Shown here in pieces: positions 35,838 to 47,131 of a stretch of 64,000 bases of DNA (position 1 is the first letter of the stretch; each line of letters begins with the position of its first letter). The notes under the pieces were generated by a model, which ran no database searches, was not told the DNA's origin, and worked only from the letters and a program-made list of their open reading frames with translations. Where the stretch lies: positions 49,810,296 to 49,874,295 of the forward strand of contig CM026403.1 of assembly GCA_014843695.1 (NCBI GenBank), read 5' to 3'. This DNA is from Archivesica marissinica. Its lineage: Eukaryota; Mollusca; Bivalvia; Venerida; Vesicomyidae. The position numbers were made by a program, and so were the translations under genes.

Positions 35838-36490
35838 TCAATGCATCTGCAATAACATTGAAGTCATCTTTACATGGGGTAGTCTAGATATGATATAATT
35901 GCATGGTAGCACAATCCCACCACCTTCTTCGTGTTGGGCTGGCCATGGTGGTGAACCAGTGATCTCACAAAAAACTTTGCCACCTTTGTCTATGACATCT
36001 CTGAAGTAGGGGGCCAATGATCTTGGAACACGACCAACTGGCAAACCGGCAACATCTTCCAGCTTTAAATGTCTTTTTTCATCAGTTATCATTCCCAGCT
36101 GATCTTCTGAAAATATTTTTTATACCACTCATACGATGGTCTGTCATTTGTGAACGGGGTTCTTCTTTTTTCCTTTTGCACAATATCTTGGATTAAGTCC
36201 AGGAATTCACCTGGTCAGAGACCCATCCCCTTCAGATACTCAGCTAATTCTATTTCCTCTTCTCTTGAAAAAACTGTTGCCGGCCCATTCCTAGAATCAA
36301 TACTTATCTGCCCAGACACTCTTCTATACAGGAAACTGTAACTGAGGTTGTGCTCTATTGACGCTTTACGTACCGATACCTTTTTTACATCAACGTCGTA
36401 CAAGGCACTCCTTGTTCTCGTTCTCTTGTCTTTGCATGTAGATGGGGTCTTCTTGTATTTTTTCTTGACCTTTTCTGCTGATCTGACCAC
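35838..36490 (-). pseudogene. pogo-like transposase remnant (psq-type HTH)
   Basis: On the - strand, 36490-36215 encodes 91 residues with a pipsqueak/CENP-B-like helix-turn-helix: KKVSVRKASIEHNLSYSFLY, then RRVSG and EEEIELAEYLKGMGL. After one TGA the same frame continues with PGEFLDLIQDIVQKEKRRTP and EWYKKYFQKI, as in pogo-group N-termini, then a second TGA. A separate frame (36092-35838) encodes FCEITGSPPWPAQHEEGGG-type sequence. The DDE catalytic core is absent. It is probably an inactive internally deleted copy; an exon of a domesticated gene is possible but less likely given the stops. Confidence 0.7.
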
Positions 36491-37891
36491 TGGACTAACA
36501 CCAGGGGTTACCTTAAATGTAAAGAAAATTGCTATTAAAGCCTTGGTCTGTATCTTTCTGTCAAATTATATTCTCGACCACTTTGTATAAAGGCCAACAT
36601 ATAATTCTATTGTCCATTTTAATGCAAATATGTGCATACCGACCATTAACAACTTTCAGTAACCAATAGGTGCCAATATACGTTCAGAATTGTTGGTAAC
36701 AAATGTCTACTATTGGTCACAGTAAACGGTTTCCAATAGTAAAACCATAAACGTAAGCATTTTAGTAAAAACCGTCCATTATGTTATCTTGCTAGAGTTA
36801 CATGTGGCCCTAAGTGTGTCAAATGAATAATAACTGGAAGTTAAAAATTATTACTATAAATAATCAACTGACTGTGTTTGTAGTTTTTAACAAAACATAG
36901 CAGCAAGATATATTCACCTTTGTGCTTCGGGGGGATTATAGATACCCCTTGACCTGCTTCACACACATTTCCTTTACATATTATCGATAAAATCAATAAA
37001 TTGATACAAATTCAATTGAACAAGAACACAAAAGAAAATAAATGATATTTGCAGCACTTGCCATGATAAAAATGAAAATAATAATCTTGAGTCGATCCCT
37101 GGGTATCACGACTGGGTGATCCGCAAATGGTTGAAACACGTGCCTCACAAAAACGGTCATATTGGCAGAATGCATAGACATCTGGACAATACGTTTTATG
37201 TGCTGGCAGAGCAATGATAAAACAAAGTTTTGCAATTTACCTGTTTACGTTTTGGGGCCATTGAAATATATTTCTTTAAGGAAATGTCCGCTTTCACTTT
37301 TCTGCGTTGCTATATTTTGCATACACGTGTCTGCAGTCGTCTCTGTCGGTAGGCGCTTGACCGGAAGTAAACAATGGACGAAAGGTAAACAAATCGAAAA
37401 TGTGCAGTAAAATAGCTTCTATTTGACCCAGTAAGAATTTTCACATATTCAATCAAAGTATCTGTTACACATGATTTTAAAAATAAAAGTTAACCGCAAC
37501 TGGTTCAGATTCGGAACTGGTTAATAAACTGTAGTAAACAAATTAGTTTTTGTGAACAATTGAGTCTGGCATTGTGTGATGCAATGCTCCCTTGGTTGTT
37601 TTTTTTCTGAATTATTTTTGAAATGCTACCGTTGAGCTCGACACTTCTACAGTTAATAATGCATAGCCATCAGATTTATAGTTTATCTACCAGTATCCGA
37701 ACATCGACTGTCATAGTGCAGAACTTTATAGAGCTATGCAGCGTACCAGTCTAGGTAACACAAGATGTTATTTACAGACAATTCGAGTGCAATGTGGTAT
37801 TGTAATTTGCTCACATACTCTTGTTCTCTGGTGGTGTTTGTATTTCTTTCTATTTATCAAAATACAATGGTATTCTTATTGATTCCTTTAT
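36491..37891. other. 1.4 kb with no feature recognised
   Basis: AT-rich intergenic sequence. Short open frames (for example 36993-37235 -, 37162-37410 +) overlap each other and show no domain. Confidence 0.5.
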
Positions 37892-38124
37892 TTAACCCTT
37901 AACCTGCTGAATAAATTGCACGGAATGTGCAAACAACATAGATCCAGATCAGTTGCGGCTGATCGGGATCTATGGTGTTTACTTTTCAGCCAAGTGTTTT
38001 AGCTCCACTATCCGATTAGCAAACAGCATAGAGTCTGATCAGACAGCATGTTCTGTGTCGTCTGATCTGGCTCTATGCTCTTTGCATTAGCAACTTTAGT
38101 TGTGATTGGCAGGTTATGGGTTAA
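37892..38124. mobile_element. TTAA MITE, 233 bp
   Basis: TTAACCCTTAACCTGC to GCAGGTTATGGGTTAA. Interior GCAAACAACATAGATCCAGA, AGCAAACAGCATAGAGTCTG and GGCTCTATGCTCTTTGC match the family at 5762 and 38426. Confidence 0.88.
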
Positions 38125-38425
38125 GTCTATTATCGCTTATGAACATCGTAATCGTGAAATGAATTAGATAGATCTGTCTTCCTGTCTGTGATAGTAGCAG
38201 TGGTTCTCTCTTGTAGCCTGGTTAACCCTTTACTCCACATATACGTCTTACAGCTCCTTTATCCCTTCCCACATACAGCCGCCATTCCACCCCATTATCT
38301 CTTTACATAGATATTGAGTATTGTACAGTGTGCATATTGCTTATCAGCAGTATGGAGATAAATTGAGCAATGAGAGATGTCGATCAGTTACTGCCCCTGA
38401 ATTCCCTAAAACTATGTAGGTCCTC

Positions 38426-38674
38426 TTAACCCATTTCATTCTGGATATATTTAAAGGCTTTTGCAAACAACATAGATCCAGATCAGCCGCAGCGTGACGC
38501 TGCGTGCTGATCAAGATCTATGTTGTTTGCTGCATAGCCAAGTGTCTTAGCAAGATCATCTGAATAGCAAACAGCATAGAGCCTGATCAGACGGAACATT
38601 CAATGGCGGTTGATCTGGTTCTCTATGTTCTTTGCAAATACCGTTTGAATGGTATCCAGAATGAAATGGGTTAA
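38426..38674. mobile_element. TTAA MITE nested in the 38222 element
   Basis: TTAACCCATTTCATTCTGGA to TCCAGAATGAAATGGGTTAA. Excision restores CCTCTTAAGTGGTTTCCTCT, equivalent to CCTCTTAAATTGTTTCCTCT in the paralogue near 11250. Inner palindrome around GCAGCGTGACGCTGC. Confidence 0.92.
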
Positions 38675-38804
38675 GTGGTTTCCTCTGTGTTTATCATTGT
38701 TTCCTTTGCACAACATGCTCAATTCAATTCAAACTTTATTTATTGTTGGAGGTTTTACGTGCTATAAATTTTCATCCAATTTCTCATCTTACAATTATTA
38801 AATT

Positions 38805-39070
38805 GGTCCGCCTCCGTGGTCGAGTGGTTACGGTCGCTGACTTGTATACCACTTAACCTATCATCTCTGATGGTCATGGGTTCGAGCCCCGCTCAGACCG
38901 TGTCATTTATATGAAAAAGTTGGCAGTTTCTTACGGAGGTTGGTGCACCCAAGTACTGGTTAACCACTGGAGCCTGCCCAGGAAAGGTGTTGTTAAGTAA
39001 ACTGCCCGCCGGCGATATAGCCCGAAATGGTGCTGATGCAGGCGTAAAACCCGAAATATAACATAACATA
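38805..39070 (+). mobile_element. SINE family S2, full length with 14-bp target duplication
   Basis: Flanked by ACAATTATTAAATT at 38791-38804 and 39071-39084. tRNA-Ser-like head with GTGGTCGAGTGGTTACGG (A box) and GGGTTCGAGCCCC (B box), body AAAAAGTTGGCAGTTTCTTA and GGAGCCTGCCCAGGAAAGG. The 3' end (GTAAAACCCGAAATATAACA) differs from other S2 copies. Confidence 0.92.
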
Positions 39071-39700
39071 ACAATTATTAAATTTCTAAATCTCAACATA
39101 TATCCTATAGTATAACCAATGTACAAATTTGTTATCAATTAATTAACATGATTTTGAGAAAATCACATTTATCATACCGCAACATCTGGTTAGCGAACAA
39201 CGGTAAAAACAAAGGGTTCCGAAAGGACTGCTATACATTTCGGGATAAATCGGATTTTATCTGCCAAGGGAGGTAATTGAAAAGCCAGCATTGTCTCTCA
39301 TTGGCCTCTTCAGTTGTGGAGTAGAGGGTTAAAGGTGAGTGAGTAGAAAATGCAATATCATTTTCTCCTTATTTGCCCTATATTTAGAGATTTATGAAAA
39401 AAAAATCTGAAACACTACTATTACACTTGGCCTACCGAACAAAAGTTTATTACCTGACTTACAGAGAAAACTGTTTAGCAAGAAGTTAACAATTTTAGAC
39501 ACCACAACCATCTATGCTCTTCTGAAAATGTGTCCATGCCTTTCCATTGTACTTTGTTTATGTATTGTTTACTATAAATATGTTATCATATTTAATGCAA
39601 TAAATATATTGAATTTAATTGAATATTAAAACTGCCAAAATAAAGAGCCTATTATTGACCAAATAATGTGAATTGTTTATGTACACGAGGGATATTTAGC

Positions 39701-39949
39701 TTAACTCTTTCACCGCCAATGTCGCATTAAAGCGAGACTTTGTAGAAAGCAGAGAACACGATCAGACAGAACAGAGCATGCCAGCTGATCAGGCTATATG
39801 CTGATTGCTCTTCAGGCAGTGGAGCTGAAGCACCTGACCTCTCTGAATAGCAAACACCATCGATCCTGATCAGATGCGGCGCTACGCTGCTGATCTGGAT
39901 CTATGTTGTTTGCACATGCTCTGCATTTTTTCGGCGCTGAAAGAGTTAA
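39701..39949. mobile_element. TTAA MITE, 249 bp
   Basis: TTAACTCTTTCACCGCC to GGCGCTGAAAGAGTTAA. Interior AATAGCAAACACCATCGATC and GGATCTATGTTGTTTGC belong to the AGCAAACAGCATAGA family. Confidence 0.88.
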
Positions 39950-40365
39950 ACACTTATTTTGTATTAATGTTCATACACTAAAGTCACAACATATAACTAA
40001 TGTTCGACTGAGTCGTTCCACTTTATTTGTAAATTATGAGTTTGGGTATTACTATTGTATTATGAAATTATTACTTTTGGGAGAAACATTTTTTATCACA
40101 TGACTGCTTGTATTCAGTGTAATACAGCCATCACATATTTTCTTCTATGTACACACGTGCAATACAATCTTGAAGGATTCTGATTGGTTGAGAGAATAAT
40201 CCTATTATTTGAAAATTAAACTTTAAATAATTCATATTTCTAGATGAGTTGGTACATAACGTTAACGAGAAGACAAACGGTGATTTAAAATTAGTCTTGA
40301 TGCAATTATAACGCTGTTTAAAACGTTTTCTGATTTAAACGAATGCTATATGGTATTGTGATAAC
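39950..40365. other. Intergenic, no gene recognised
   Basis: AT-rich sequence; no feature supported. Confidence 0.4.
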
Positions 40366-40470
40366 AAGGATCTTACATCCTGGTGATTTCATACGATATT
40401 TTATGACTCTCGTTTTGGAAGTTAAAAAAAAAAAAATGGTATGAAATCACCACTCGTGTAAGATCCTATA
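40366..40470. repeat. Inverted repeat, about 27-bp arms
   Basis: AGGATCTTACATCCTGGTGA and TTTCATACG are matched inverted by TGGTATGAAATCACCACTCG and TGTAAGATCC across an A-rich loop. Possibly part of a MITE whose outer ends were not found. Confidence 0.6.
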
Positions 40471-40794
40471 TATATATATTATGGGCTTGGTGTAAAACTG
40501 TTCTTAGTGTTTATAGAGAAGGTAAATAGATCCGGTCCGTGCTTACCCCCACCTTAACCTTTCTGTGAACAAACTTGTTTTAAAATGTTGGTGTTAAATT
40601 ATTATATGTAGATGTTGTTTTAGGATGTTCTATGGGTTTTATGTGCATAGAATGGCATGAACATATATATAATACACAAGTGGCAATACATCACGGTACG
40701 AATATAAAAACCGGGATTTGTAGAATAATCTTTAATTTTCTGTTTCCTATAAAGTTGAAAATATGCCTTTGTTGTCACCTAGTCATAGAACATC

Positions 40795-41105
40795 CATTAG
40801 ACATGAAAGTAGTCCGCAAGATAAACAGTGAAAATTCCGAAAATATTTTTCGTTCCAGTGAAAATTATGAAATATTTTTCTTTCCAATGAAAATATTTTT
40901 CATTCCAGTGATAATTCTGATAAAAAAAATTTCTTTCCAGTGAAAATTATGAAAATATTTTTCGTTCCAATGAAAATTCTGAATATATTGATTGCAATGA
41001 AAAGACATTATATATGGTGATAATATTTTTCGCTGCTGTGAAAATTGGACATATTTTTCACTACCAGTTAATATAGTTTTCACTGCAGTTAGCAGTGAGA
41101 ATATG
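40795..41105 (+). repeat. Degenerate tandem repeat, TTTTTCxTTCCAGTGAAAAT
   Basis: About nine diverged copies of a roughly 30-35 bp unit containing GTGAAAATTATGAAATATTT and CGTTCCAGTG. Confidence 0.7.
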
Positions 41106-41455
41106 TGATATATTCCATAATTTATATTTCTTAGAATAAAGTAAACAATCAAATTGACTTACTAATTGTAAATTTATAAAATTATTAACATGTTTTGACA
41201 ATAATATCTTTCTCAAAATGTACAAATAAACAATTCAACCATATTTCGTTACACTATGTGATATATACAAGTTATATGTTAGAATTTTATTATGTGTAAA
41301 TTGAACATGATTATTTGATATAACGTTTCGTTTAAACAAATAATATGACGTGTAAATTATTTCCTGTTAATTATCTTAATCAAAATTGTTATAAATTTTT
41401 TTGCTGCCATAATAATGTTTCAGATTTCCTGATTTAGTGGGTTTGTATGTCTATT
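41106..41455. other. Intergenic, no feature recognised
   Basis: Strongly AT-rich; nothing supported. Confidence 0.4.
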
Positions 41456-41464
41456 CAGGGGAGT

Positions 41465-42597
41465 AGTTGGGTGTCCAATCCCCAGCCTGGGAGGTACTAG
41501 ACTGTACGGTGGTTAGTACATGTGGTGTGGATCCAATCCCATCTGGGAGGTACTAGACTGTACGGTGGTTAGTACATGTGGTGTGGATCCAATCCCCAGT
41601 CTGGGAGGTACTAGACTGTACGGTGGTTAGTACATGTGGTGTGGATCCAATCCCCAGTCTGGGAGGTACTAGACTGTACGGTGGTTAGTACATGTGGTGT
41701 GGATCCAATCCCCAGTCTGGGAGGTACTAGATACATGTGGTGTGGATCCAATCCCCAGTCTGGGAGGTACTAGACTGTACGGTGGTTAGTACATGTGGTG
41801 TGGATCCAATCCCCAGTCTGGGAGGTACTAGACTGTACGGTGGTTAGTACATGTGGTGTGGATCCAATCCCCAGTCTGGGAGGTACTAGACTGTACGGTG
41901 GTTAGTACATGTGGTGTGGATCCAATCCCCAGTCTGGGAGGTACTAGACTGTACGGTGGTTAGTACATGTGGTGTGGATCCAATCCCCAGTCTGGGAGGT
42001 ACTAGACTGTACGGTGGTTAGTACATGTGGTGTGGATCCAATCCCCAGTCTGGGAGGTACTAGACTGTACATGTGGTGTGGGTCCAATCCCCAGTCTGGG
42101 AGGTACTAGACTGTACATGTGGTGTGGGTCCAATCCCCAGCCTGGGAGGTACTAGACTGTATGGTGGTTAGTACATGTGGTGTGGATCCAATCCCCAGCC
42201 TGGGAGGTACTAGACTGTACGGTGGTTTAGTACATGTGGTGTGGATCCAATCCCCAGTCTGGGAGGTACTAGACTGTACGGTGGTTAGTACATGTGGTGT
42301 GGGTCCAATCCCCAGCCTGGGAGGTACTAGACTGTACGGTGGTTAGTACATGTGGTGTGGATCCAATCCCCAGTCTGAGAGGTACTAGACTGTACGGTGG
42401 TTAGTACATGTGGTGTGGATCCAATCCCCAGTCTGGGAGGTACTAGACTGTATGGTGGTTAGTACATGTGGTGTGGGTCCAATCCCCAGTCTGGGAGGTA
42501 CTAGACTGTACGGTGGTTAGTACATGTGGTGTGGATCCAATCCCCAGCCTGGGAGGTACTAGACTGTATGGTGGTTAGTACATGTGGTGTTGATCCA
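41465..42597 (+). repeat. 58-bp minisatellite, about 19-20 copies
   Basis: Unit GAGGTACTAGACTGTACGGT plus GGTTAGTACATGTGGTGTGG and ATCCAATCCCCAGTCTGG. Some units lack the ACGGTGGTTAGT segment (near 41731, 42071 and 42115). Confidence 0.97.
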
Positions 42598-42612
42598 ATC
42601 GTCGTCTGTCCT

Positions 42613-42728
42613 GGGCCCAAGGTTATAAATCTTTTCTCAAACTCGAGCTCAAGAAATTTGATACTGCGCTGAACCAATCAGAAGCTTGCGACTGAATGAT
42701 TGGAGAACACTTTTATTACCTTGGGGCC
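42613..42728. mobile_element. Short palindromic MITE
   Basis: GGCCCAAGGTTATAAATCTT and ACTTTTATTACCTTGGGGCC are inverted ends; CTCGAGCTCAAGAAATTTGA and AACCAATCAGAAGCTTGCG match 47132 and 34964. Confidence 0.75.
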
Positions 42729-43044
42729 TGTACTACAATGGCCAGATTCCATAAGAAATTCTTACTGTGATCGCAGTGACTAAAATATAATTTAACGCTG
42801 AATTTGTTCCAATGCCAAAAATTAAAAATCAGGGAAGCGACTGAGGACCTGCAAACCCTCTTGTTGTAATTCTGGCAACTATATTCATGTATTGTGAACT
42901 CTTCGTGATAAAGCTATTTTTAGAATATTGCATCGACCCCTTTAAAGATATATTCCTGTTAAAATTGACCGTCACAGTTTCTAAAAACATGTTGTTCGCA
43001 TACAGTTATATTTGTTACAAAAGAAGTATTTGCAGTAAAGAAAT

Positions 43045-43105
43045 CGAAGGATCTGTAGTCCAGTGGTAACACGCTGGACTGGTAATCCTCTCAATAGAGG
43101 GTTAA
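43045..43105 (+). mobile_element. SINE S3 head fragment
   Basis: GATCTGTAGTCCAGTGGTAA and CACGCTGGACTGGTAATCCT match the intact S3 head at 63684; the body is absent. Confidence 0.65.
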
Positions 43106-43144
43106 AATGCATTGAAAATGGCTCGACAGGAGAGGAAAATGGTG

Positions 43145-43578
43145 GTCTTTAGAGACAGGTTTAACTGTATTTGACTTTTAATTTCACGCCCGAGTTATAC
43201 CGGTGTTGAACAGCCAGTCAATGTAAGTACACAAAGTGACTGCTTTAGAACAGGTCAAATACTGGTACATAATAAAATGCCAGTTTACTCTGCATGCTGG
43301 GTAAAATGAAAGGTTATAAATAGTTCAAATATTTGCAGCAGACGACAATTCGTTAATGTGTTCTTATTTGTAGCTGAACACTCTGGAAATGTGTCGTGGA
43401 ATTTCATTAGAAATGTGCAACGAAATTACATGATGTATGTCGGGGAATTTTATCAGAATGTATTTCATTGCTATTTTCCCACTAGCATGCAAAGAGTTAT
43501 GGAACCTGAATCTGGCTGCTTAATGCAGGTTGGCTGCAGGTGATATAGGTGAGCGCTAACACACTTGACTGTATAGTC
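43145..43578. mobile_element. Degraded Tc1/mariner-like MITE copies
   Basis: AGACAGGTTTAACTGTA near 43157 and AACAGCCAGTCAATGTAAGT, AATAATAAAATGCCAGT, TGGCTGCTTAATGCAGGTTG and ACACTTGACTGTATAG to 43576 match the 9556/25133 family in order, with an unrelated insert about 43290-43500. Confidence 0.6.
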
Positions 43579-43990
43579 GATCTGTATCTGATATATACCT
43601 TCAGAATATGGTGCAGGCTGTTGTCTAATGTTCAAAGTTGTGGCCCAACCCATTTGCATTTTCATGCTATGTATTGTATCTTTATGTGTACGGGTGTATG
43701 ACATATGTACTATTGATGCTGTATACATCTGTATGAAGGCTTGCATTTGAATTTTCATACTAACAATTGTATCTGTTTGTGCCCATGACATATTGACTAT
43801 TGATTTGCAATAAAATATGATTACATTAAAAAACTATCTAGTGAAATGTCTGTGTACTTGTGTTGTTGATGTATGCTGTATTGATCATATTGTTTGTTGT
43901 TATGACATGTTTATTTGTAGTTATTCTTCTAAGAATTACAGAAACTTTATACAGTAATGTATCTTGGGAATTATATTTTCATTGACCATC
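43579..43990. other. Intergenic with an imperfect duplication
   Basis: CATTTGCATTTTCATGCTAT / GTATTGTATCTTTATGTG and GCATTTGAATTTTCATACTA / ACAATTGTATCTGTTTGTG are two diverged copies about 70-80 nt long. No gene seen. Confidence 0.5.
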
Positions 43991-44753
43991 CCATAGGGAT
44001 TCGGCACGTTTGGGGGTACTAGTATATATATTTAAGTACAGGGATTCTACTCTGTGGGATGTCAGATTTCGCATCGATCAGTAAAATGGCCCTATCTGAA
44101 ACAATTTTGAACAAATCTGTCCAAATATAACGCCTATCCCGAGTCTTTATATTGTTCTTCAAATAAAACACAACTTTAAGCTGCATGCATGTATACTTTG
44201 CAAACAATTGCCACAGACATTGGCCATAGCAGGTCACATAGGACACGGGATCTGTCAGCAACAAAAAAAATCTTCGACGGGAGAGTTTTAACAGTGAATA
44301 GCATTATCAATAAAATGTGTTTCCACTAACGTGTAGGTTTATTCGGCAAAAATGTACGTCAAAAAGAGATTTCGTAGAATTATTCAAATTTCTCAAGCGG
44401 CGCAGTTCGCATTGAAACGAGCGTTCTGATTGGATTATTAGAATGTAACTAAATGTTGTTGTTTTTTATAAAGAATATCATAATTTTATTTTACCCATTC
44501 ATAGTCATCTCTTGTATATACCGGTAAATAATAAGGTATAATGACTTTTACTAAAAAAAGTAATCTCCGGTGACTGAATGGTTTCCCCGATTGGTGCAGG
44601 GTAGAAACTGCCAGGCTGGGCGAAAGTAAACCGGAAGTTAAATATAATAGATCGCCATTTTACTGATCGATGCGAAATCTGACATCCCACAGAGTAGAAT
44701 CCCTGTACTTAAATATATATACTAGTAACCCCAAACGTGCCGAATCCCTGTGG
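43991..44753. mobile_element. MITE with 100-bp near-perfect TIRs, 763 bp
   Basis: Left 43991-44090 and right 44654-44753 are inverted copies containing AGGGATTCGGCACGTTTGGG, ATTTAAGTACAGGGATTCTA and GATGTCAGATTTCGCATCGA. A lone terminus-like CACAGGGATTCTGCACGTTT lies at 47061. A CCATC flank at both sides may be the target duplication. No transposase in the core. Confidence 0.9.
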
Positions 44754-45118
44754 GCCATCCATCATGCCCATTCATTTCACTGCACAGTCAGGCCTGTAGA
44801 TCCGTATACGCAGATACAGCACGTGCGTATAGTCGACCTGTAGAGTGTAAAACATGAAAAAGCACCAAATCTGCAAAAAATAAACGCAACACGGAGGTAC
44901 GATGGCATCATGCTTACATTTGTCGGTAAAGTTGTTAAAATGCACGAGAGTTCATGGCAAAACAAATCCCGGGGGGGCATCTCCAAATAATAGTTGACAT
45001 GTGTGGTCTCCCTTATCCCATATCATACATGTGCAATTAAGTTACATGAGTCGCTGTATGTTTATCTACCACAGTGTTTTAAACCACCGAATGGCACGTT
45101 ATTTTAGCTAGATTGCAG
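44754..45118. other. Intergenic, no feature recognised
   Basis: No similarity or clear repeat seen. Confidence 0.4.
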
Positions 45119-45380
45119 GGATCATTGGGGGGCGAAATTCAAAACAAATCTAAACATTCTTTGAATATACAGACAGAATGTGGAGCCAGGTTGGAATTGT
45201 CTCCAACATAGATTTTGGACTTTCTGTCTGTCCATGTTTGTTGTCCGGACAACATCTTTCAAACCATGGGTCGGATTTTCACGTAACATCACAGGAATGA
45301 TGAGTACCAAGACTAGTTGTGAATATCATCTTCATATTCTGTTTGCTTCATTCTTCACACAGTTATGGCCCTTTGAAGTT
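45118..45380 (+). mobile_element. Unclassified dispersed repeat
   Basis: TCACAGGAATGATGAGTACC, AGTTGTGAATATCATCTTCA and TCACACAGTTATGGCCCTTT match 13190-13500 but without the SINE, so this copy is the empty-site version of that locus. Confidence 0.6.
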
Positions 45381-45384
45381 TAAA

Positions 45385-45540
45385 TATGAGCGACGCCTCC
45401 TGCAGAGATTAGTCATTTTCGATTTTTGGATGATAGTGCAATGATACAGACATTCCACAGTCTCCTTTGGTTCGTTTACAGGCACGGTGTACAGCACCGA
45501 CACGAGACCTCGGTTTAAAGTCCCAATTTACAAAGACAAG
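45385..45540 (-). mobile_element. SINE family S3, internal part
   Basis: ATATGAGCGACGCCTCCTGC, GATAGTGCAATGATACAGAC and CACGAGACCTCGGTTTAAAG. Both the tail and the tRNA head are missing. Confidence 0.75.
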
Positions 45541-45769
45541 ATCTTCTAAACTCTTGGAACTCCAGTACTAAGCCTAGCTTATTTCACTTCCATGATTCCA
45601 TTACTCTACGCCTGTTGTTTGCACATTCCTTCCAATTTATTCAGCATTTTAAGGGTTAATTTACCCATACATTTTCAAACTCAAATTTCGATTTTCTAAG
45701 CATTGTATTCGGTCAATAGTACACTTAATATGATGAAACCTGTCTTACGCAGCCAGCACTGGCAATTCC

Positions 45770-45893
45770 ACATTACCTATTCTCTCTACCTCATGGCAGT
45801 GGATTCCATCAGGAATTCGGTCTCGAGAGAGAGATTAATGCTAATGTTGTACAAACTTGTTTCGCAATCGAGCTAAAATAAATTTGTACAAAC
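45770..45893 (+). mobile_element. SINE family S4, 3' part
   Basis: GGCAATTCCACATTACCTAT, GCAGTGGATTCCATCAGGAA, TTCGCAATCGAGCTAAAATA and TTTGTACAAACT. Head missing. Confidence 0.8.
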
Positions 45894-45924
45894 TTAGCTG
45901 AGGCTAATTGCATAATAAAACAAA

Positions 45925-46170
45925 GACTGCCTCCGTGGTCGAGTGGTTACTGTATACCACTGTAACCTATCATCACTGGTGGCCATGGGTTTTAGCCCCG
46001 CTCAGGCCGTGTCTCATTTATATGAAAAAGTTGGCAGTTTCTTACGGAGGTTGATGCACCAAGTACTTGTTAACCGCTAGAGCCTGACCAGGAAAGATGT
46101 TAGGTAAACTGCCTGTCGCTCAAATGGGCAACCGGGAGCGACATTAAACAAAACTTAAATAAAAATTTAA
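45925..46170 (+). mobile_element. SINE family S2
   Basis: CTCCGTGGTCGAGTGGTTAC, AAAAAGTTGGCAGTTTCTTA, GAGCCTGACCAGGAAAGATG and GCTCAAATGGGCAACCGGGA, tail AACAAAACTTAAATAAAAAT. The B box is mutated (GGGTTTTAGCCCC). Confidence 0.88.
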
Positions 46171-46216
46171 AAAAAATAGATGCGAATCTGGCAACACAGA
46201 TTTGACTGTACATGCA

Positions 46217-46575
46217 TTAACCCTTTCCTTCATAGAGATTTAGGTTAATATACTATTATATCTCCATACAAACGACAGCCATTTAACTATCATGCAGTGG
46301 ATAAGTAGTCGCCATATCTATCCCACCTCCATAGATATTACTGAGACTACATGAGATTTAGGTTAATATACTGTTGTATCTCCATACAAACGACAGCTAT
46401 TTAGCTATCATGCAGTGGATAAGTAGTCGCCATATCTCTCCCACCTCCATAGATATTACTGGGACTACATGAGATTCTGGCCTTTATTATGAACATTGGT
46501 TTGGCTACTACATAGTTAATGTATGTGGTATTGGTAATGGCGTAAAGAGGTGCTTCTATGCGGGAAAGGGTTGTA
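46217..46575. mobile_element. TTAA element with an internal 118-bp tandem duplication
   Basis: Left TTAACCCTTTCCTTCATA, right GCGGGAAAGGGTTGTA (TTAA decayed). Inside, GAGATTTAGGTTAATATACT through TATTACTGxGACTACATG occurs twice. Paralogues lie at 51838-52664. Confidence 0.7.
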
Positions 46576-46780
46576 GTGACTGCTCGGATGGTTTACTTTC
46601 AAAGTGTTTATCTGGCTCATATTGGAAGCTATGCCCCCTTAAAATCGATGTTTTTAACCAGTAGGGGATGTGGTATTGCAATGCAGTACCTCATACCGGT
46701 CTCCTTTCTTATGTGATGGAAGGTTTCAACAATTCAATTTAAACTTTTGTAAACATCCGGACACTAAATACAGATTGAAT

Positions 46781-46893
46781 TGAGGCATCTCTAACTCAAA
46801 GAATTTGATTGGTTGAGTCTGAGTTTTACACCCAGCAGAACCAATCAGAAGCTTGGAGTCTGAGTTTGAGATTGGAGAAAAGTTTTATAACCT
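46781..46893. mobile_element. Short palindromic MITE
   Basis: AGAATTTGATTGGTTGAGTC, AGAACCAATCAGAAGCTTGG and GATTGGAGAAAAGTTTTATA match the 47132 family; the left terminus is eroded. Confidence 0.6.
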
Positions 46894-47131
46894 CTGACGA
46901 TGGCATTCACACCACCTACTCACCTGGGAAATAAATAAATAAGCAAGTCATCTGTTCTTCCATCGCATTTATCAGAAAATAGACACTCCATTTGCTATGT
47001 CCTGTCATATAAGTATATTATACTGTAATACAGTCTTGAACAATGTATAATATTTGGCCCACAGGGATTCTGCACGTTTGAGTTTTACATATTTAAATTT
47101 TTACACCGATACCCCTGTTGCTGATACAGCT

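Larger units (their letters stand above)
38222..39332. mobile_element. TTAA element, 1.1 kb, carrying two nested insertions
   Basis: TTAACCCTTTACTCCACATA at the left and TGTGGAGTAGAGGGTTAA at the right are inverted ends. The interior matches 11102-11880 apart from a TTAA MITE (38426-38674) and an S2 SINE (38805-39070), which are absent from that paralogue. Confidence 0.85.
45728..46215. mobile_element. Mariner-like MITE split by two SINEs
   Basis: GAAACCTGTCTTACGCAGCC at the left, GAGGCTAATTGCATAATAAA in the middle and CAACACAGATTTGACTGTA at the right match the 9556 family in order. An S4 SINE (45770) and an S2 SINE (45925) lie between the pieces. Confidence 0.7.
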
